From assembly GCF_039545055.1 (NCBI RefSeq), contig NZ_BAABRP010000002.1, positions 1 to 64,000 of the forward strand: a DNA stretch of 64,000 nt. Direction: 5' to 3'. Shown piece after piece: positions 55,066-64,000 of the stretch; position 1 is the stretch's first letter; each line of letters opens with the position of its first letter. The translations under genes were made by a program, and so were the position numbers. The stretch comes from Deinococcus carri (GTDB lineage Bacteria; Deinococcota; Deinococci; Deinococcales; Deinococcaceae). The notes beneath the pieces are model-generated. The model was not told the origin of the DNA and made no database searches. It saw only the letters and a list, made by a program, of their open reading frames with translations.

Positions 55066-56229
55066 TTATGCCCCTCTGGCACCTCCGGTTGCCCGGGGGA
55101 GGGCGGCCGGCAGTTCCACGGTGAAGGTGGCCCCCTCGCCCTCGGTGCTCGTCACCTGGATGCCTCCTCCCATCGCCTCGACGAGGTGACGCGACACGGT
55201 GAGACCGACCCCCGCCCCGACGCTCTCCTCCGCGTCCCGCGCGCGCGACTGATCGGAGCGGTAGAAGCGCTCGAAGACGTGCGGCAGGTCGTGCGGGGCA
55301 ATGCCTTCCCCCGTGTCCTGCACGTCCACCCATCCGGCCCTTCCGTTCCCGTCCACCCGGACGGTCACGCCGCCCCGCTGCGTGTGCCGCAGGGCGTTCG
55401 ACAGCAGGTTCACCAGCACCTGGGTGAACCGGTCCGGGTCCACGAATACCTGGACATCGCGCTGCACGTCGAGGGTGAGGGAGAGTCCCTTGTTCGCGAA
55501 CGGCCGCTCGAACTGCGCGCAGGCGGCGCGGGCGAGTTCCGCCAGCATGACGGGACGCGGCACCACCGGAATCACGCCCGCTTCCGCCTGCGTGACGAGC
55601 GACAGGTCCTGCGTCAGCCGCTCCAGCCGCCGGATTTCCCGGATGAGGTCCGGCCCGGCCTCCTCGAGGCGGAACACACCGTCCAGCAGCCCCTCGGTCA
55701 GGCCGCGCATGCCGGTCAGGGGGGTGCGCAGCTCGTGCGCGACCGTGCCGATCAGTTCCCGGCGGCGCACCTCGGTCGCCTCCAGGGCTTCCGCCATGCG
55801 GTTGAAGCTGCTGGTCAGCTCCCCCAGCTCATCCCCGCCCATCTCCGGCAGCCGCTCGGCGTAGTGCCCCGCCGCGATGCGGGTGCTGGCGTGGCTGACG
55901 CGTTTCACGGACCGCAGAATCTGGCGGCTGACCCAGGCACTGACGGCCAGCGCCACCAGCAGCGTCATGAAGCTGGCGACGGCCAGCGCACTCCCGAACG
56001 CGCCGGTGAAGCCCTCGGACAGTTGCCGGCGCATTTCCGGGATGTTGCGGATGCCGAACATCTGCACCATCTGCTCAATGTGCGTGCGATAGAAGAGCGG
56101 CGCGGTCCACTCGGCAATCATGATCATCGTTGTCGCGGCCAGCGCAATCACCGCCAGGTACGAGAGCAGCAGCTTCGCCCTCAGCCCCAGCCCGACCGCA
56201 GCCCTCCCGGGCCTACTCGGCCCGGCCAA
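55066..56229 (-). CDS. Sensor histidine kinase, HAMP-HisKA type
   Basis: A 387-residue sensor with two membrane helices (about 20-42 and 82-104), a HAMP linker, the phosphoacceptor His in VAHELRTPLTGMRG, N box LVNLLSNALRHTQ, G1 QDTGEGIAP and G2 VGAGVGLTVSRH. It partners the response regulator whose 3' end it overlaps by 17 bases. The last gene of the DUF3105-tlpA-RR-HK operon, whose promoter carries TTTACA repeats. About 45% resemblance by eye to the kinase at 49302 suggests duplication. Confidence 0.9.
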   Translation of the reverse strand: MAGPSRPGRAAVGLGLRAKLLLSYLAVIALAATTMIMIAEWTAPLFYRTHIEQMVQMFGIRNIPEMRRQLSEGFTGAFGSALAVASFMTLLVALAVSAWVSRQILRSVKRVSHASTRIAAGHYAERLPEMGGDELGELTSSFNRMAEALEATEVRRRELIGTVAHELRTPLTGMRGLTEGLLDGVFRLEEAGPDLIREIRRLERLTQDLSLVTQAEAGVIPVVPRPVMLAELARAACAQFERPFANKGLSLTLDVQRDVQVFVDPDRFTQVLVNLLSNALRHTQRGGVTVRVDGNGRAGWVDVQDTGEGIAPHDLPHVFERFYRSDQSRARDAEESVGAGVGLTVSRHLVEAMGGGIQVTSTEGEGATFTVELPAALPRATGGARGA

Positions 56230-56893
56230 AGCGGTAGCCCACTCCCCGAACGGCGTGAATGAAGCGCGGCGCCTGCCCGGACTCCCCCAGGCGCTTGCGC
56301 AGGCTCACCAGGTGCACGTCCACCACCCGGTCCACCCCGGGAAAATCCTCCCCCCACACCCGGCGGATCAGCTCGTTGCGGGTGAACACCCGCCCCGGCG
56401 CCCTGGCGAGTTCGTACAGCAGGTCGAACTCCAGGGCGCTCAGGTCCAGTGCCTGCCCGGCGAGGCTCGCCGTGCGCGTCATCGGGTCCACCCGCAGGTC
56501 CTCGTACATGACCGGGAGGGGGGCGGCCTCGCCGGAGGTGCGGCGCAGGATCGCCTTCACGCGCGCGACCAGTTCCCGGGGGCTGAACGGCTTGACCACG
56601 TAGTCGTCCGCGCCCAGTTCCAGGCCCAGGACCCGGTCGAACTCCTCCCCACGGGCGGTGAGCAGGATGATGGGCACGTTCGAGGACGCCCGCACCCGTT
56701 TGCACACCTCCAGCCCGTTCATTTTCGGCAGCATCACGTCCAGCACCACGAGCGCGAGGCCGCCCGCCTCCGCCTGCCGCAGGCCGTCCAAACCGTCAGC
56801 GGCGGTCTGCACCTGGAACCCCTCGCGCTCCAGGTAGGCCGCCGCGACCTTGCGCACGCTTGGTTCGTCGTCCACCACCAGCACTGTGGTCAT
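56213..56893 (-). CDS. OmpR/PhoB-family response regulator
   Basis: A 226-residue regulator: receiver with DDE at 8-10, Asp in LVVLDVMLPKMNG, Lys in YVVKPFSPRE, and winged helix with SALEFDLLYELARAPG, RNELIRRVWGEDFPG and VVDVHLVSLRKRLG. It overlaps the kinase by 17 bases. It is a paralogue of the regulator at 50397. If autoregulated, it would be the direct binder of the TTTACA repeats at the promoter of its own operon. Confidence 0.92.
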   Translation of the reverse strand: MTTVLVVDDEPSVRKVAAAYLEREGFQVQTAADGLDGLRQAEAGGLALVVLDVMLPKMNGLEVCKRVRASSNVPIILLTARGEEFDRVLGLELGADDYVVKPFSPRELVARVKAILRRTSGEAAPLPVMYEDLRVDPMTRTASLAGQALDLSALEFDLLYELARAPGRVFTRNELIRRVWGEDFPGVDRVVDVHLVSLRKRLGESGQAPRFIHAVRGVGYRFGRAE

Positions 56894-56946
56894 GCGTCCC
56901 CCAGTATGTCAGCCGGTCAGGGGCTCCAGCAGGTTCCCGAAGCCCC

Positions 56947-57501
56947 TCAGAACCGCACCCCGATCCGCCGGGCACTGGCCCGGAGGGCTTCAGGCGTGAA
57001 GGGTCCATTGTGCTTCTCCTGAACCACACCGTTCGTGTCGATGAAAAACGTTTCGGGAATCCCCGCGACGCCGTAGTCGATCGCGACGCGTGACTGCGGA
57101 TCGAGCACGCTGGGGTAAGGCACGGCGAACTCCCGGACAAAGGCCCGCGCGGCCTCCGGCTGATCCTGGAACACCACGCCAACCATCGTGAGGTTCCGGG
57201 CGTCCCGCGCGAACTCCCCCAGCAGGGGGGCTTCCTCCCGGCAGGGAATGCACCATGAGGCCCAGAAGTTCACGACCACCGGCTCACCCAGATGGTCACG
57301 CAGACGAAAGGGCTTGCCGTCAAGCGTGATGAGCGTGAAGTCCGGGGCGGGCTTGCCCACCAGCGGTGACGCGGGTCCCTTGTTGGGCTGCAGGAGGGCG
57401 ACGGCCAGAACCGCCACCACAACCGCGGCCAGCACCGGGGGCAACCAGCGCCGGACCTGTCCTGGCCGGCGCGGTTCAGTCGGGGAAGCGTTCGGGGGCA
57501 C
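56947..57501 (-). CDS. TlpA/ResA-like thioredoxin
   Basis: A 184-residue protein anchored by one helix (about 20-40), with GKPAPDFTLITLDG, the active site WASWCIPCREEAP and the cis-Pro loop GIPETFFID. It reduces disulfides in periplasmic partners, for example apocytochromes or copper-binding proteins. Its start overlaps the DUF3105 gene by 26 bases. Confidence 0.88.
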   Translation of the reverse strand: MPPNASPTEPRRPGQVRRWLPPVLAAVVVAVLAVALLQPNKGPASPLVGKPAPDFTLITLDGKPFRLRDHLGEPVVVNFWASWCIPCREEAPLLGEFARDARNLTMVGVVFQDQPEAARAFVREFAVPYPSVLDPQSRVAIDYGVAGIPETFFIDTNGVVQEKHNGPFTPEALRASARRIGVRF

Positions 57502-58030
57502 GGTTCTTGTACCGTTCGATGAACTCGACGATCTTCGCCTCGTCCAGGGTGTCCAGGGTGTACAGCCGGCGCCAGGCGGTGAGGGCCAGCGGCACCTTGA
57601 GCTGCGAGTTCGGCGCGACGACCGTCTTGTTCGGGAAGCGCCGCTGAATGTCCTCCAGCTTGCCCACGTCCCCCTTCAGCAAGGACGGGTTGTACTGGAT
57701 CACCACGCCGCCGTGCTCCAGGTTGTGCACCAGGGTCTCCGGCGCGATCTCGTACACGAAGGTGCCCCAGGGCTGGGGCTGGACGTAATGCGGGCCGCTG
57801 GTGGCGGGGAAGGAGTTGTACGCGGGGTGCTGGGCGCCGACAGCGATGTGCTCCTGCCCCTGGTTGGGGAACGTCTGGCCCAGCCCTCCGGCTTCGCCGC
57901 CGGAACGGGACCACCAGGCCCCGCCGATCAACGCCAGCACGGCGGCGCCCACCAGCACCCCCAGCCAGGGACTCCGGCGTGGCGGCGCAGAGGTGAATTT
58001 CACGTTGGGTTTCCTGCTCGCTTTCGTCAC
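57476..58030 (-). CDS. DUF3105 family membrane-anchored protein
   Basis: A 184-residue protein with a basic N-terminus, one helix (about 22-40) and a periplasmic DUF3105 domain: YNSFPATSGPHYVQPQPWG and LVHNLEHGGVVIQYNP, the conserved His/Asp-rich signature of the family. The function of DUF3105 is not established; the His cluster suggests metal binding. The GTG start at 58030 lies 6 bases from a TACGGT -10 box, a leaderless start. First gene of the operon with tlpA and the two-component genes. Confidence 0.85.
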   Translation of the reverse strand: MTKASRKPNVKFTSAPPRRSPWLGVLVGAAVLALIGGAWWSRSGGEAGGLGQTFPNQGQEHIAVGAQHPAYNSFPATSGPHYVQPQPWGTFVYEIAPETLVHNLEHGGVVIQYNPSLLKGDVGKLEDIQRRFPNKTVVAPNSQLKVPLALTAWRRLYTLDTLDEAKIVEFIERYKNRAPERFPD

Positions 58031-58036
58031 GTTCCC

Positions 58037-58068
58037 ACCGTACCGGCCCTCTGTAAAACTCCGATAAA
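58037..58068 (-). promoter_or_regulatory. TTTACA direct-repeat promoter of the DUF3105 operon
   Basis: On the minus strand, TTTATC (58068-58063) and TTTACA (58057-58052) with an 11-base period, 9 bases, then TACGGT (58042-58037), then 6 bases to the GTG. Confidence 0.65.
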
Positions 58069-58079
58069 GCTAAACGTCA

Positions 58080-58890
58080 GGGGGAAAGGCGCCGCAGCGC
58101 TGCGTGACCGGGTACGGTTTATCAAAGCTGAACACAGCTGTGACAGGGACGGCCGTGAAGCGAGGCTCCACCCGGCTTGCTGCGCTGTCCCTGTCGGCTC
58201 CAGCACGCATGGACCTCAAGGGAAAGCAGCCAACCCGGTCCGTGTGCCAGACGCCCAAGCCCTGGTGTGGCTTCCCGTCGGCTGCCTCCTTGTTCGGCCG
58301 CCATGACGGTGTGCGGGTCAGCAGCGACCAGAGGGCGACCTGGCAGGAGCGGCTGGACAAAGCCAATTTCGGCGCAATGAATATCCAGCAGGCTGAGAAG
58401 ACCATGGTCATCGCCGGCCATAACGTGTACGCCACCTCCCCAAGCGGGAAGCGGCGGACGAACCGAAACCCCAGAGGGCTGGGCGGCACGGACCTGCCAG
58501 GGTACGCGGTGGCCCGCAACAACCTTGGCCTCACCCCGCCTGGGAAGCTGGGAAGGGCCTCTGTGGCAGCACTGACGGCGGCGTGACCTGGAAGCGCCTC
58601 GCGGCACAGCACCTCTCCCCGGGTGTAATGAAACTCGACGCTGGCCCGCATGCGAATACCGGTATGCGCCGGCATCCGGCGTTCCACGAACGGCGGGACG
58701 TCCTGTGCGGCGCTGGGCATGCCCGAAGCGTAGCCCTACACCCTGGTGTGGCGGCAGCGGAAGAATGCCTGGGTGCGCACCGCCGATGAAGTGGCCTCCT
58801 GAGCGCCGTGCATCCCAAACGTGTGGGTGGACCAAGAGAGCGCTGTACACCGGCACGAGGACTGAAGTCTGGGGCACCTGCGCCCGCCCT
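58080..58890. other. Long gap without a convincing gene
   Basis: About 800 bases are open in several frames on both strands, but none shows a ribosome-binding site, a recognisable domain or clear codon bias. It may be eroded coding sequence. No transposase or inverted terminal repeats were recognised. Confidence 0.4.
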
Positions 58891-58896
58891 ACTTTA

Positions 58897-58924
58897 TTGA
58901 CGCTGAACAGAGTGCAGGTACGTT
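58897..58924 (+). promoter_or_regulatory. Promoter of the Met-rich protein gene
   Basis: TTGACG (58897-58902), a 16-base spacer and TACGTT (58919-58924). A short hairpin (GTCCGG/CCGGAC) lies between it and the GGGAGG ribosome-binding site. Confidence 0.55.
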
Positions 58925-58963
58925 GATCCCGTCCGGCCGTTCAACCGGACCACGGGAGGTTCC

Positions 58964-59332
58964 ATGAAGCGAGCTGTTCTCACCGCGGTGCTGGTGCTGT
59001 CCGGCGCGCTCGCCCAGGGCACCACGACCCAGGGCATGGGGCAGGGCGGAGACATGATGCAGGCGTGTATGCAGATGATGCAGGGCATGGGTGGGGCCGG
59101 AAGCATGCCCATGATGGGCGGACCCGCTGACCCCGCCCCGGACCTCGGCCGCACCGCGATCGAAGCGGTCGCGCGGGCGTTTCTGCAAGGACAGTCCACG
59201 GGCGGGCCGGTGCGGATCACGGGTGTCGACCGCTCAGGCGAGGTCTACCAGGTCCGCTACCTCCGGGGAACTCGGGCTGGCACCCTGCGGATTCACGCGA
59301 CCAGCGGCGACGTGCTCCCTGCCTCGCGCTAA
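58964..59332 (+). CDS. Exported Met-rich protein, possibly copper-related
   Basis: A 122-residue protein with a signal peptide (MKRAVLTAVLVLSGALAQ). A Met/Gln/Gly-rich stretch (GMGQGGDMMQACMQMMQGMG) resembles copper-binding segments, and a small C-terminal alpha/beta part (VRITGVDRSGEVYQVRYLRG) resembles a PepSY-like unit. GGGAGG precedes the ATG by 5 bases. It may bind Cu in the periplasm alongside DUF305. No family certain. Confidence 0.6.
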   Translation: MKRAVLTAVLVLSGALAQGTTTQGMGQGGDMMQACMQMMQGMGGAGSMPMMGGPADPAPDLGRTAIEAVARAFLQGQSTGGPVRITGVDRSGEVYQVRYLRGTRAGTLRIHATSGDVLPASR

Positions 59333-59426
59333 AGCCCGCCTGAGGACCACTTCACCCACGCCCACCCTTCATCCCGCACTGTAGAGATTGGGCTTTTTGG
59401 TTCCAGCCCTGTTCAAGGAGGACGAT

Positions 59427-59876
59427 ATGCAGGTACGAGACGTCATGACCAGCAACCCCGCCTGCTGCACGCCGGACACGCCGCTGCCCGAGATTGCGCA
59501 GATGATGGCCGATCACGACTGCGGCTGCATCCCTGTTGTTGAGGATCAGGGCAGCAAAAAGCCGATCGGGATGATCACGGACCGCGACATTGCCCTGCGG
59601 GGCGTCGCCCAGGGCGGGGACGTGAGCACCATGACGGCAGGCGACTGCATGTCCACGCCGGTCGTGACGGTCACACCGGAAGACAGCGTGGATGACTGCT
59701 GCCGCAAGATGGAGGACAACCAGGTGCGCCGCGTTGCCGTGGTGGACAACCAGGGTGGCTGCTGCGGGATGGTGGCACAGGCCGACGTGGCGCTGAACAC
59801 CGGCGGCCAGGCGAGCGAGGTGGTGCGGGGAGTCTCCCAGCCCACGGACAGCGCGAACAACGTCCAGGGGCAGTAA
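59427..59876 (+). CDS. Cys-rich CBS-domain protein
   Basis: A 149-residue protein made of a pair of CBS domains (about 1-60, MQVRDVMTSNP and GMITDRDIALRG; about 70-130, CMSTPVVTVTPED and GMVAQADVAL). CBS pairs bind adenine nucleotides. Unusually, it has clustered Cys: PACC, DCGC, DDCCRKM and GGCCGM, which could bind metal or sense redox state. GGAGG precedes the ATG by 6 bases. It stands alone, followed by a terminator. Confidence 0.82.
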   Translation: MQVRDVMTSNPACCTPDTPLPEIAQMMADHDCGCIPVVEDQGSKKPIGMITDRDIALRGVAQGGDVSTMTAGDCMSTPVVTVTPEDSVDDCCRKMEDNQVRRVAVVDNQGGCCGMVAQADVALNTGGQASEVVRGVSQPTDSANNVQGQ

Positions 59877-59888
59877 GTTGAGCTGTTG

Positions 59889-59909
59889 AGGGGCGCGCCC
59901 CTTTCTTTT
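59889..59909 (+). terminator. Rho-independent terminator after the CBS gene
   Basis: AGGGGCGCGCCCCT (59889-59902) is followed by TTCTTTT. Confidence 0.75.
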
Positions 59910-59926
59910 GAGCAGGGAGGACCGCC

Positions 59927-60550
59927 ATGGCGAACGCACAGCGTGTCCAGCGCCTCTACGACCGCGCCGCTTCCCGGTACGACGCTGCGACCCGTACGCA
60001 GATGCTGGACGAACTGCGCTCCGGGTTGTGCGCTCAAGCGCGTGGGGACGTGCTGGAACTCGGGGTGGGGACCGGCGCGACGTTCGCGCACTACCTGAAC
60101 GCCCTGCACAGCCTCACCGCGCTGGACCTGAGTGGCGCGATGCTGCACGAGGCGCACGAGAAGAGCCTGGCCCTGCCGTTCCCGGTGCACCTGATGCAGC
60201 GTGACTTCCAGACCCTGCCGTTCGAGGACGCCCGCTTCGACACGGTCGTGAGTTACCTGGGCCTGTGCGGGATTCCGGACCCGGTGGGGCTGTTTGCCGA
60301 GGTGCGGCGGGTGCTGCGACCCGGCGGCCAGCTTCTCGCCTTGGAGCATGTGCGCCCCCCACACCCGTGGCTGGGCCTGGTGGCCGACCTGATCGACCCG
60401 GCCTTCGATCATGTGGTCGGCTGCCACCCGAACCGGCGTACGGCTGAGCTGCTGGGCGCGGCGGGCTTTGCCGTGAGGGTGCAGGAACGGCGGCTGGGCG
60501 GCCTGCTGGTGACGCTCGCCGCCACACCCGACCTGGAGGGTGGCACGTGA
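59927..60550 (+). CDS. Class I SAM-dependent methyltransferase
   Basis: A 207-residue Rossmann methyltransferase with motif I VLELGVGTGATFA (about 42-54), then LTALDLSGAML, DFQTLPFEDARFD and LRPGGQLLALEHV. It resembles the UbiE/phospholipid-type group. AGGGAGG lies before the ATG. Its stop overlaps the start of the next membrane-protein gene (GTGA). The substrate is unknown. Confidence 0.85.
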   Translation: MANAQRVQRLYDRAASRYDAATRTQMLDELRSGLCAQARGDVLELGVGTGATFAHYLNALHSLTALDLSGAMLHEAHEKSLALPFPVHLMQRDFQTLPFEDARFDTVVSYLGLCGIPDPVGLFAEVRRVLRPGGQLLALEHVRPPHPWLGLVADLIDPAFDHVVGCHPNRRTAELLGAAGFAVRVQERRLGGLLVTLAATPDLEGGT

Positions 60551-61023
60551 CCACGGTCCGGCCCCCAGTCAAGAGGATCCTCGCCAGAACCTCCAGTGTC
60601 GCCTTCGGCCTCAACTTCGCCTGGGAGATGCTGCAAATGCCGCTCTTTCAGGGGATGAACTGGTCGCCTGGCTCCTGGGCGCTGTGCGCTGCAGCGTCCT
60701 TGGGTGACGCCGCCTTCTCCGCAGCCGCGTATGGCGCGCTGGCGTGGGCGCATCGGGACGCGTGGTGGGTGTGCCGCCGTGACGGGCTGGACGTCGTGCT
60801 GATCTTTGTGGGAGGTCTCCTGGCCGCAGTCGTGGGCGAGTGGGTATCGCACGCGCTGGGCTGGTGGTCGTACAGCCCCCTGATGCCACGGGTGCCGGGT
60901 CTGGGAGTCGGTGTGGTGCCATTCGTGCAACTGGCCCTGCTCACCGTCGTCACGTTCGAACTCCTGCGAGCCTCGGGCGGGTGCCGCCCGCACACCAAGC
61001 CTGAACCGATGGACGGGGAGTGA
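60547..61023 (+). CDS. Membrane protein coupled to the methyltransferase
   Basis: A 158-residue protein with four hydrophobic helices (about 40-58, 76-98, 105-125, 133-152). Conserved-looking motifs: NFAWEMLQMPLFQGMNW and WWSYSPLMPRVPGLGVG. It starts at a GTG overlapping the methyltransferase stop. Possibly an intramembrane lipid-modifying partner; family unknown. Confidence 0.7.
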   Translation: MTTVRPPVKRILARTSSVAFGLNFAWEMLQMPLFQGMNWSPGSWALCAAASLGDAAFSAAAYGALAWAHRDAWWVCRRDGLDVVLIFVGGLLAAVVGEWVSHALGWWSYSPLMPRVPGLGVGVVPFVQLALLTVVTFELLRASGGCRPHTKPEPMDGE

Positions 61024-61283
61024 GGGCAGGCAAGTTAAGGCCACCGGGTCTGAGCAGCAGTGTCCTGATCTGGCGCGCTGCAGAGGGGATGCGTGGGGTT
61101 GCCGGAGAAGGGCAGGCCCGGCCGGGCGAGAGGTGGTTTAAGGAATCTGCTACCGAGCGCAAAGTGAAGCGATTTCACAAGCGGGGGGAGAAATGTACCG
61201 CTTTTGGACAGTGGCGGCAGTTTTGGTGGCCTCTGGCAGCCTGAGTTGGGGGATGAATGGGTAAATTTCTACCTCTTTGCACC

Positions 61284-61409
61284 TCAGCGCACCTTCCCTG
61301 ACACATCCCCGAGAAGGAGTTGGGCGTAGTACAGCGCGCCGTAACTAACGGTGGAGAGAACGGCCAGCGTCCTCACGAGCGGGCGCTGGCCGGGAACCGG
61401 GTCAGGCAT
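61284..61409 (-). CDS. 41-residue membrane protein of the arsenic cluster
   Basis: [20 protein letters not shown] begins a short protein with one helix (VRTLAVLSTVSYGALYYAQL). Its ATG overlaps the stop of the DUF6428 gene (TGATG), so it is translationally coupled. Function unknown. Confidence 0.5.
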   Translation of the reverse strand: MPDPVPGQRPLVRTLAVLSTVSYGALYYAQLLLGDVSGKVR

Positions 61410-61960
61410 CAGCCCAGCGTGATGAGGTCCGTGGTCGCTGGGCCACAGCAACCGCTGCCGGGCGCGCAGGCATCCTCGGCTTCCGCTGAGGTGGTGGGCT
61501 GGCCGCAGGCGTCCCCGGCCTTGCACTGCACGCCCGGCGTCCGCAGATGAACGATGACCCGCTCTGCCTGGGGTTCGATGTGCGTGACGTGGTACTGCAT
61601 CGCGGACGTCACGCTGTTGCCGTACTCGAAGCGCACTTCCGCCTCATCCCGCACGGAGATGTGCTTCACCACCCGGTCGTAGATGGCGAGGAACTTGCGG
61701 TTGGTCATGAATCCAGCCTGTGCTTCCTCGGCGCTGCCGTCCATCAGTTGAATGATCGTCTCGCGCCAGGCATTTGCCTTCCCGCCGCAGTCCATAGATT
61801 CGACCGTCACCGCCTTGACTTCAGTGACATGGTAACCGGGAGGGACGAGCCGTTCACCGTGCAGGTGGAATTCGAGGGGCCGCTGCGGCTGGGCACGCAG
61901 GGTATCGAGCAGGGTGTGCGTGGTGGTGTGGTCAGCAAGGCCGGGAATGGTCTGGGTCAT
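61409..61960 (-). CDS. DUF6428-type protein with Cys-rich tail
   Basis: A 183-residue protein starting [11 protein letters not shown], with AAGGAG 7 bases upstream. The main part ([53 protein letters not shown]) matches a family seen in arsenic-resistance clusters. The tail ([20 protein letters not shown]) has seven Cys and may bind As(III) or other thiophilic metal. It follows the ArsR and a small gene and is coupled to the 41-residue protein after it. Confidence 0.75.
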   Translation of the reverse strand: MTQTIPGLADHTTTHTLLDTLRAQPQRPLEFHLHGERLVPPGYHVTEVKAVTVESMDCGGKANAWRETIIQLMDGSAEEAQAGFMTNRKFLAIYDRVVKHISVRDEAEVRFEYGNSVTSAMQYHVTHIEPQAERVIVHLRTPGVQCKAGDACGQPTTSAEAEDACAPGSGCCGPATTDLITLG

Positions 61961-61971
61961 GGCAGGCTCCT

Positions 61972-62142
61972 TCAGCAGGGGGGGCAGGGCGTGGGCTGCG
62001 GGGCGACAGGGTGGAACAGGGGCCACCGGGAATGCTTCACCCGTTCAGGCCGGGCCTGGCGAACCAGGCGCTCGTGGTCGGCTTCCCGGCGCAGTTCTGC
62101 GGGACGGGCGAGGGCGACGAACAGCAACCAGAGGGTGTTCAT
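61972..62142 (-). CDS. 56-residue protein of the arsenic cluster
   Basis: [20 protein letters not shown] begins a small protein with an N-terminal hydrophobic helix and an Arg/Pro-rich tail that ends CPPC. AGGAG lies 6 bases before the ATG. It is 11 bases upstream of the DUF6428 gene. Function unknown. Confidence 0.5.
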   Translation of the reverse strand: MNTLWLLFVALARPAELRREADHERLVRQARPERVKHSRWPLFHPVAPQPTPCPPC

Positions 62143-62168
62143 GGCGTCTCCTGATGGGTGAGGGGCGG

Positions 62169-62525
62169 CTAGGAAGCCTGGGCTGGGGAGCGGGCAGCGG
62201 ACGTGGCGCAGGTGGACACAGGAGCGGCCTGAGCCTTCAGCCCGTCGAGAAGGGTCTGCACGGTCTGGAGGCCCGCCGCACTCAGGGCGTAGTGCATCCA
62301 GCGGCCCCGTTTCTTGGCGGTGACGAGGCCCGCCTGGACTAGCAGGCGCATGTGGTGGCTGACGGTGGGCTGGGCCAGGCCCAGGGAGGTCACAAGGTCG
62401 CAGGCACAGACGCCTTCCCCGTTCTGGCAACACTCCGGCGTGGCCGTGGCGAGGAAGTGCAGGGCCTTCAGGCGGTGGGGATCGCCCAGCGCCTTGAACA
62501 CCTCTGCTGTCGTATTGAAATCCAT
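62169..62525 (-). CDS. arsR: ArsR family repressor (arsenic type)
   Basis: A 118-residue winged-helix protein: [20 protein letters not shown], a Cys-rich loop [14 protein letters not shown] near residue 35, then [19 protein letters not shown] as recognition helix. The Cys pair in ELCVCDL-like position (here VCACDL) is the As(III)/Sb(III) site. The ATG at 62525 lies 6 bases past a CAGTAT -10 box, so leaderless. First gene of the cluster; probably represses it until arsenite binds. Confidence 0.9.
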   Translation of the reverse strand: MDFNTTAEVFKALGDPHRLKALHFLATATPECCQNGEGVCACDLVTSLGLAQPTVSHHMRLLVQAGLVTAKKRGRWMHYALSAAGLQTVQTLLDGLKAQAAPVSTCATSAARSPAQAS

Positions 62526-62531
62526 AGATGT

Positions 62532-62560
62532 ATACTGATAGAGAGATTCAGATTTGTCAA
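62532..62560 (-). promoter_or_regulatory. Leaderless promoter of arsR
   Basis: TTGACA (minus strand 62560-62555), a 17-base spacer, CAGTAT (62537-62532), 6 bases and the ATG. A TATACAT and the surrounding ATC repeats may be the ArsR operator. Confidence 0.7.
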
Positions 62561-62566
62561 TACGAT

Positions 62567-62598
62567 GGGCTGGGGAGAAGCGCGCTTCTCCCCAGCCC
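62567..62598. terminator. Perfect 32-base palindrome between arsR promoter and the trxB remnant
   Basis: GGGCTGGGGAGAAGCG and its exact complement meet without a spacer. It lies just downstream of the trxB remnant and just upstream of the arsR promoter, both leftward, so it probably ends transcription from the arsB side. Confidence 0.7.
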
Positions 62599-62600
62599 AC

Positions 62601-62756
62601 TTAGCCAGAGGCCGTCTCGCTTTCGAGCTCCAGCGCACGCTCAGCGCTCATAGCAGCGCGGGTGCCTGCCCCAACGCTGGTGGCGAGCTGGCGGTAGACG
62701 TCATCGGACACGTCGCCCGCCGCAAACAGCAGGGGCACGCTGGTATAAATCTCGTC
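62601..62756 (-). pseudogene. trxB: C-terminal remnant of thioredoxin reductase
   Basis: About 52 codons encode the C-terminus of Trx[21 protein letters not shown] and then [11 protein letters not shown], with the FAD-binding GD motif. The rest of the gene is missing; upstream the sequence becomes the small membrane gene in another frame. A deletion probably joined the two. Confidence 0.7.
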
Positions 62757-62919
62757 CGTCCAGTGGGAACAGGGGAACGCTGAGCAAGACGTAGGCAACG
62801 AACACGCGAGCGGCGGCAGGCCATGCACCCGTCACGAGGAAGGACACCAGGGCGACGAGCGGGACGAGGCCCAGAAGGCTGAGCAGCCGGAAACGGGATT
62901 CAGGTATCAGAACCTGCAT
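62701..62919 (-). CDS. Membrane protein fragment fused out of frame to the trxB remnant
   Basis: A 72-residue frame starting [20 protein letters not shown] with two hydrophobic helices. Its last 18 codons ([16 protein letters not shown]) are trxB sequence in another frame, so the natural C-terminus has been lost. It begins one base after the stop of the arsB gene. It may still be translated as a short membrane protein. Confidence 0.5.
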   Translation of the reverse strand: MQVLIPESRFRLLSLLGLVPLVALVSFLVTGAWPAAARVFVAYVLLSVPLFPLDGRDLYQRAPAVCGGRRVR

Positions 62920-62920
62920 C

Positions 62921-64000
<1,080 letters not shown>

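Noticed and set aside
58104..58877. Several open frames on both strands in the gap before the Met-rich protein gene
   Set aside because: None has a domain, codon bias or ribosome-binding site; left as an unexplained gap.

Overview
The window looks like part of a Deinococcus plasmid or megaplasmid. The sequence is GC-rich with strong third-position GC. Many transcripts appear leaderless, with a TANNNT -10 box 5-7 bases before the start codon. The gene families are typical of Deinococcus: SARP/TPR regulators, type III PKS, DUF305, DUF3105, FTR1 iron permease and DUF6428. The replicon type is inferred from conjugation, prim-pol and SSB-like genes; no rRNA or tRNA gene was seen.

Layout. 1-7.9 kb: type IV secretion/conjugation genes (VirB2/VirB3-like and VirB10/TrbI-like) with exported proteins in an overlapping minus-strand operon. 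7.9-13.6 kb: a replication-associated island with a prim-pol protein, a stand-alone tandem MshEN protein, an RNase H-like protein and a winged-helix protein whose frame never closes before the next gene. 13.6-20.4 kb: two TPR/SARP regulators and a type III polyketide synthase. 20.5-23.9 kb: two OB-fold (SSB-like) proteins and an unknown protein, separated by hairpin-rich gaps. 24.2-28.6 kb: cell-envelope genes (C39-like peptidase, PBP2/FtsI, apolipoprotein N-acyltransferase). 28.6-29.8 kb: a decayed flavin monooxygenase. 30.3-35.8 kb: an iron-uptake operon (periplasmic protein, FTR1, hydantoinase-like protein, membrane anchor, TetR). 35.8-42.3 kb: a MATE pseudogene and a metal cluster (two CDF, one ZIP, an MFS, a PIG-L deacetylase and an ArsR regulator). 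42.8-49.2 kb: a membrane thioredoxin, a 5'-nucleotidase lipoprotein, a RelA-like gene with a tiny overlapping partner, and a Ser/Thr kinase with a TPR partner. 49.3-58.0 kb: two OmpR-type two-component systems, Lgt, DUF305, two LysM/M23 proteins, TlpA and DUF3105. 59-61 kb: a Met-rich protein, a Cys-rich CBS protein, a methyltransferase and a membrane protein. 61.3-64 kb: an arsenic cluster with a frameshifted arsB and a trxB remnant.

The most striking signal is shared by five promoters (C39 peptidase, lgt, DUF305, LysM/M23 and DUF3105-tlpA-RR-HK). Each has a direct repeat TTTACA-N5-TTTACA (11-base period) ending 8-9 bases before a -10-like box, and in four of the five the start codon follows within a few bases. 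This looks like one OmpR/PhoB-class regulon for envelope, lipoprotein and possibly copper functions, probably controlled by one of the two encoded two-component systems. Other points to follow up are the RelA-like/72-residue pair with a palindrome at its start, the kinase-TPR pair, and the multi-hairpin arrays that lie 3' of several minus-strand replication genes.
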